Below are positions 59,247-64,000 of a stretch of 64,000 nt of DNA, in pieces; within the stretch, counting starts at the first letter, position 1, and each line of letters begins with the position of its first letter. The notes beneath the pieces were generated by a model, which saw only the letters and a program-made list of their open reading frames with translations, did no database searches and was not told the DNA's origin. The DNA comes from Siphonodentalium dalli (lineage: Eukaryota > Mollusca > Scaphopoda > Gadilida > Siphonodentaliidae): assembly GCA_032622095.1 (NCBI GenBank), contig CP136061.1, forward strand, positions 8,008,734 through 8,072,733. Direction: 5' to 3'. Both the position numbers and the translations under genes were made by a program.

Positions 59247-59500
59247 CCAGAAAACCGTGGTCAGAAATGGTAACGCCCTCAAGATCATATTATTAGCCAT
59301 AAATATAAATTATAATATAAAATATATTGGTTACATGAATGCACCGCCCCAGAATTCCGTTAAAACAACCAATCCTTCAAATTATTACAAAAAACTACGG
59401 CTTATTTCTGCAGTTGCTCATTCACCACACCAGGAAGCTTCTAGATGAGGATCAAAAATCGGAGGCATTGTGTTCCCGCCATAAAATCTTCAAGAGTGCA
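59247..59500 (-). repeat. Helitron-like element 3' portion, inverted
   Basis: Reverse-complement relative of 58220-58476: CCAGAAAACCGTGGTCAG, GGTTACATGAATGCACCGCC, TCCTTCAAATTATTAC and TTCACCACACCAGGAAGC. With 58090-58476 it forms inverted flanks around about 770 bp. Confidence 0.6.
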
Positions 59501-59564
59501 TGGCCCAGAGAAGAATAGATGTCTCGTTAGAGCCACATCTAAAAATAGAATCTTTGGGTCTAAA

Positions 59565-59775
59565 ATTGGTTGTACTATAATATTCCCAAAACTTCCAAAA
59601 TATCAAAACCCCAAAAAAAATTTCAAAACTTCCAAACAATTTATTTTTTCCAAAAAATTTCAAAACCCTAAAATTAATTTTTTCCACAAAAAAATTCAAA
59701 ACCCCCAAATTTCAAAAAAAAGAAAAAATTTCAAAACCCTCAAAATACTTTCTCTAAAAAAAAGTTTAAATAAAA
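59565..59775. repeat. A/C-rich low-complexity tract
   Basis: Repeated AAAACCCCAAAA, TTTCAAAAC and AAAATTTCAAAACCC words. The Lys/Phe/Asn-rich plus frame over it (starting 59445) is a low-complexity artefact. Confidence 0.8.
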
Positions 59776-60650
59776 AATTTATAACGAGTTTTTCGGTTTC
59801 TGATAATCTCGATATTAAAAAATATCGAATGTTAAATTATTTGCGCGTAATATCTTTCGTTATTTTTTTGTTCAACCAATGTTTCAATGTATTTATTAAT
59901 CGATGTTTAGAAATATCTTTATACCAATTATATGTGTATGGACAGTCGCTGTAATGTTGGACATTGTGACCAACGGTATGAATGCATACATTCCAGTGTT
60001 TAACGGACGCAGTTCATATAATTGTCATACATGAAAATAGACACCATTACTTTTACATAAATAATAAAGAGCGTTTATTCTTTACTTATCTCTATATGAA
60101 GTTATTGAGTATATGACAGGCGTGTATTTTCGTGAATTATTGGAAGTATTGAAATGTACTATGTTGAATCACTAACGGTCGAAAATGGTAAGGCGAAATT
60201 ACAACCCCCCAGAATGAACTGTCATATTGAATGAATGATGATTTAATCTCAGCCATTTTTTTTACATGGAACATGAGCGATGTACACGCAATCACACACG
60301 CCACATTGGTCGTGTGTCACACCTTTGCTTTACCAAATGAATTCTATTATTTCCCCGGTCACAGCTATATGGTATTCAGAAAACATATCGATTTAATGTC
60401 TGAACAAACGAGTTAGTATCAATTAAGGTTGATAAACTGTGTCATTCACACGATAATTAGTTAGCCAAAACATGCATACATATTACGTCAGGTCGTGAGA
60501 CACTCAATTATAGAAATTGCTTTGATGACATTGTTATAACAACATTACGTAATAACCCCTTATCACTCCATTCACACTTACGACCATTTTGTATGCCGAA
60601 AACTCCAGGTAGCACCGATGATGTAACATTATATCACTGCTATTGTACCA
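59776..60650. other. Non-coding stretch
   Basis: No recognised gene or repeat partner. Confidence 0.4.
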
Positions 60651-61200
60651 ATGATAGGTTCAGACATGTCAACAGCTACAGGCATTATCATAGGGTTATA
60701 CTGTCTTGCATGTACACACGCTATGACATCATTAAAGGCGGACAATCCACTCACGGTGTGACAACAGATACAGACATAGGCATAGTGTTATACTATCTTA
60801 CATGTACACACGCTATGACATCATTCGAAGGGGCAATAGACTCAAGGAGTTAATGTGACACGAAACAAGGGACGTGATGTAATATTGGTGTTTGAATCTT
60901 AAAGGAACACAAGACACTCTAAAGGGACATGCATTATGAATGAATGTTAACAATACAAGCACACGAATGAAGAGCGTTGAACATATACAAAATTACTACA
61001 CGAATGAACCTTGAAATTTATATTTCACATCTTACCAACAGCTACAGACATAATCATAGTGTTATACTGTCTTGCATGTACACACGCTATGACATCATTA
61101 AAGGCGGACAATCCACTCACGGTGTGACAACAGATACGGACATAGGCATAGTGTTATACAGTCTTCTATGTACCCACGCTATGACACCATTAACGTACAT
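60651..61200. repeat. Direct repeats of about 280 bp, left group
   Basis: Blocks GTTATACTGTCTTGCATGTAC, CTATGACATCATTAAAGGCGG, CACTCACGGTGTGACAACAG and ACACGAAACAAGGGACGTGATG recur at 60690-60965 and 61055-61200. They appear again right of the minisatellite at 62711-63290, so the 61231 array sits inside a repeat cluster. Confidence 0.85.
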
Positions 61201-61230
61201 TGGATGTTAGGTCTATGACTCTTGAGTATG

Positions 61231-62057
61231 CACCAATCAATGAGCAAATGAGCAAAAAAAATGAGCAAATGAGCAAAAAAAATGAGCACATGAGCAAGAA
61301 AATGAGCAAATGAGCAAGAAAATGAGCAAATGAGCAATAAAATGAGCAAATGAGCAATAAAAATGAGCAAATGAGCAAAAAAATGAGCAAATGAGCAAGA
61401 AAATGAGCAAATGAGCAATAAAATGAGCAAATGAGCAAGAAAATGAGCAAATGAGCAATACAAATGAGCAAATGAGCAAAAAAATGAGCAAATGAGCAAT
61501 AAAAATGAGCAAATGAGCAAAAAAATGAGCAAATGAGCAAGAAAATGAGCAAATGAGCAAGAAAATGAGCAAATGAGCAATAAAAATGAGCAAATGAGCA
61601 AATAAATGAGCAAATGAGCAAAAAAAATGAGCAAATGAGCAAGAAAATGAGCAATAAAAATGAGCAAATGAGCAAAAAAATGAGCAAATGAGCAAGAAAA
61701 TGAGCAAATGAGCAAGAAAATGAGCAAATGAGCAATACAAATGAGCAAATGAGCAAACAAATGAGCAAATGAGCAAAAAAATGAGCAAATGAGCAAGAAA
61801 ATGAGCAAATGAGCAATAAAAATGAGCAAATGAGCAAAAAAATGAGCAAATGAGCAAGAAAATGAGCAAATGAGCAATAAAAATGAGCAAATGAGCAAAA
61901 AAATGAGCAAATGAGCAAAAAAATGAGCAAATGAGCAAGAAAATGAGCAAATGAGCAATAAAAATGAGCAAATGAGCAAATAAATGAGCAAATGAGCAAA
62001 AAAAATGAGCAATAAAATGAGCAAATGAGCAATAAAAATGAGCAAATGAACAAAAAA
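61231..62057. repeat. ATGAGCAA minisatellite
   Basis: Units AAATGAGCAA alternate with AATGAGCAAGAA, AATGAGCAATAAA and runs of A, with periods of roughly 19-21 bp. Leu/Ile/Cys/Ser/Phe-rich minus frames (LLICSFSCSFAHF) run through the whole array in all phases and look like membrane protein only because of composition. Confidence 0.95.
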
Positions 62058-62710
62058 ATGGGGCATACCTGTATGTAGGCCTATCAGTGGATGAATAGTC
62101 TGCCGGAGAAGTACTGTGTAGACAGGTCTTGACGGTAAGAGAGTCAGACGAGAAGTGAAGTCTTGGCTATTAAAACATAGTAATGCGATAGCGAACATCA
62201 AACGAGTCTGCGCACACATATCTGTCAAAAGGATACAATAGCAGTCATTGGTCAATTTATCCCCGGTGTCAGCTCAGTACCCAATCGGGACGAAGCCGAA
62301 GGTCAACTCATTTTTTTTTTTGCTCATTATAGTACGTCACTTGGACATTTTATCAGTTTATCACGTGATCACTAAATGTGGCAATCGGGTATCCACCGAT
62401 GCCTGCAATTTATTATTTATAATAATTGGACTCATTGATCTCACGTAAATAATACTCTTAGTTGTTCCAATAAAATAGTTATCAAATTCGATCACCAATA
62501 GATTTGACTGTGGAATATAATGACCTTTAACTTATTTATCGATCTATGTTAGAACATGGTCTTAACAAAAAACTTGACCATAACAAAAATTACCTTACAT
62601 TTAGGCATGAATCTAATTAGACCATACGTAAATATTGTCAGCTTATCGTCTGATGAGCAAATCCGATGTTTATCAAAAATAGTACAACTTCCAGTTGGTA
62701 ATTACTCTTA
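62058..62710. other. Non-coding spacer
   Basis: No recognised gene. Confidence 0.4.
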
Positions 62711-63295
62711 CGAATGAAGAGCGTTGAACATATACGAAATTACTACACGAATGAACTGAAATTTATATTTTCACATCTTACCAACAACAGATACAGACAT
62801 AGTCATAGTGTTATACTATCTTACATGTACCCATGCTATGACATCATTCGAATGGGCAATACACTCAAGGAGTTAAAGTGACACGAAACAAGGGACGTGA
62901 TGTAATATTGGTGTATGAATCTTAAAGGAACACAAGACACTCTAAAGGGACACTCATTATGAAGGAATGTTAACAATACAAGCGCACGAATGAAGAGCGT
63001 TGAACATATACGAAATTACTACACGAATGAATTGAACCTTGAAATTTATATTTCACATCTTACCAACAACAGCTACAGGCATTATCATAGGGTTATACTG
63101 TCTTGCATATACACACGCTATGACATCATTAAAGGCGGACAATCCACTCACGGTGTGACAACAGATACAGACATAGGCATAGTGTTATACAGTCTTCTAT
63201 GTACCAATGCTATGACATAATTAAAGGGGGATAATACACGCACGGTGTGGAATGTTAAAGTGACACGCGGTAAGGGACGTGGTGTAATATTGGTG
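62711..63295. repeat. Direct repeats of about 275 bp, right group
   Basis: Two units start ACGAATGAAGAGCGTTGAAC (62711 and 62985) and carry the blocks listed for the left group. The unit includes CTTAAAGGAACACAAGACAC and CTCTAAAGGGACA. The second is closed by GGGACGTGGTGTAATATTGG. Confidence 0.85.
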
Positions 63296-63349
63296 AAACC
63301 CCCTCCCCCACTTATAGATATATAACGAAGACGAGAATAACATGTTGAT

Positions 63350-63537
63350 GAAGTTTATTGAAATTTAATCATTGTCTGAATCTTCGCCCGTTAGATTTAC
63401 TTCTAAGAGTTTCTTGAATTTTCTCATCGCTTCATCCGCAGCCCATTCATTATTATATCCGTGTTTGGTCAGTTTGACCATTTTCTTCATGATAGCGTTA
63501 TGTATGCGGGATGTTTTCAATCGATGCTGGTATTCTA
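63350..63537. repeat. 188-bp tandem duplicate of the 3' end of the terminal gene
   Basis: 63350-63537 is repeated head-to-tail at 63538-63725 with one visible difference (ACTTCTAAG versus ACTGCTAAG). It covers the last ~57 codons, the stop codon and the AATAAA of the minus-strand gene. As 188 is not a multiple of three and the upstream copy keeps its stop, the extra copy lies in the 3' flank and is probably untranslated. Confidence 0.93.
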
Positions 63538-63552
63538 GAAGTTTATTGAAAT

Positions 63553-64000
63553 TTAATCATTGTCTGAATCTTCGCCCGTTAGATTTACTGCTAAGAGTTT
63601 CTTGAATTTTCTCATCGCTTCATCCGCAGCCCATTCATTATTATATCCGTGTTTGGTCAGTTTGACCATTTTCTTCATGATAGCGTTATGTATGCGGGAT
63701 GTTTTCAATCGATGCTGGTATTCTATCAATCGTCTGTAACTTTTGAGAAAGAGAGAAAACTCTGTGTCGATGCGTTCTAGCTGAGCTTTTCCATCATCCT
63801 CTTCTCCCGACACGCCCTCTTCTTCCATCAGTTGATCAAACTTATCAGACAATGCTTTCACATCATCGATGACGCGTTTCATCATACTTTTGAATGTGTT
63901 CATCTCATTGACGCATCGCGCAGCTTTCTTACGGCCGAATACCGTTCTACTACCGGCGATAGTATCATCCTCTGAATCTGATAGAGTTCCCCGTTCATCT
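63553..64000 (-). CDS. Unrecognised acidic coiled-coil-like protein, C-terminal part (runs off the window)
   Basis: The minus frame is open from the window edge to a TAA at 63553-63555, giving about 148 residues with no in-frame stop. Methionines such as the one at 63903 are internal: upstream sequence reads DERGTLSDSEDDTIAGSR and TVFGRKKAARCVNE. The middle (MKRVIDDVKALSDKFDQL and LERIDTEFSLFLKSYRRL) is charged and helical-looking, with an acidic EEEGVSGEEDDG linker. The C-terminus ends GEDSDND. An AATAAA (minus strand, 63541-63546) lies within 12 bp of the stop, so the 3' UTR is very short unless the second signal at 63353 is used. I do not recognise the family. Codon pattern and the intact long frame favour a real gene; it could also be part of a mobile element lying mainly to the right. 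Confidence 0.6.
   Translation of the reverse strand, partial: DERGTLSDSEDDTIAGSRTVFGRKKAARCVNEMNTFKSMMKRVIDDVKALSDKFDQLMEEEGVSGEEDDGKAQLERIDTEFSLFLKSYRRLIEYQHRLKTSRIHNAIMKKMVKLTKHGYNNEWAADEAMRKFKKLLAVNLTGEDSDND

Noticed and set aside
59445-59954. 169-codon Lys/Phe/Asn-rich frame
   Set aside because: It spans a Helitron-like tail fragment and an A/C-rich low-complexity tract; no domain.
61179-62255. Leu/Ile/Cys/Phe-rich minus frames resembling a membrane protein
   Set aside because: All three phases give the same composition over the ATGAGCAA minisatellite.
1-64000. tRNA, rRNA or snRNA genes
   Set aside because: I looked for A/B-box-like words and found no convincing pair. A covariance-model scan would be needed for a firm negative.

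Overview
The window looks like nuclear DNA of an animal, most likely a marine invertebrate and perhaps a mollusc. It is AT-rich and gene-poor. It has splice-site-like signals, LINE remnants, many short terminal-inverted-repeat (TIR) elements and very large minisatellites. There is no bacterial-style gene packing. The mollusc guess rests only on a secreted Gly-rich protein of shell-matrix style and on the general repeat flavour, so the species is not established.

The gene content I can support is small. (1) A signal-peptide-bearing Gly/Ser/Leu-Arg-rich exon lies at 4791-5087, and a Gly-rich exon with three 31-residue repeats lies at 13189-13710. Both face right, and their splice phases match, so they may be one secreted protein with an 8.1 kb intron filled by minisatellites. 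(2) A THAP-like zinc-finger fragment at 44500-44652 runs straight into a 21-bp minisatellite. (3) The 3' end of an unrecognised acidic, coiled-coil-like gene on the minus strand runs off the right edge (63553-64000), and its last 188 bp are tandemly duplicated. Broken genes are LINE fragments (3529-4254, 29620-29900, 52625-52700, 56040-57000, all minus) and a decayed copy of an invertebrate family of unknown function at 22490-23545.

Tandem repeats fill roughly 15 kb by hand summing. The main arrays are: 36 bp (473), 76 bp (6533), 43 bp (6996 and 7857), 45 bp (9613), 57 bp (13862), 40 bp (24915), 24 bp (37770-41656, about 160 copies), 21/31 bp (44666), a CACG/GAGA array (48838), 37 bp (50285-52520), a diverged ~145 bp satellite (52970) and an ATGAGCAA array (61231).

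Transposable elements make up much of the rest. The block 26416-37638 reads as a nested stack. It has 21-bp CAGGG-type TIRs with a 5-bp target duplication. Inside is an element with perfect 58-bp TIRs and TTA target duplications (26941-35003). Inside that is an inverted Helitron-like repeat (27146-33956), which holds a 3045-bp TIR element (27330-30374). A related direct copy at 14641-17850 keeps the empty site of the innermost insertion. A near-perfect 69-bp hairpin carrying CCAAT and TATA motifs in both directions recurs at least eight times, inside two MITE families with different ends (TA-flanked and TTAA-flanked).

No rRNA, tRNA or CRISPR was seen. The very long open frames at 37.7-41.7, 48.7-49.9 and 61.2-62.3 kb are minisatellite artefacts.
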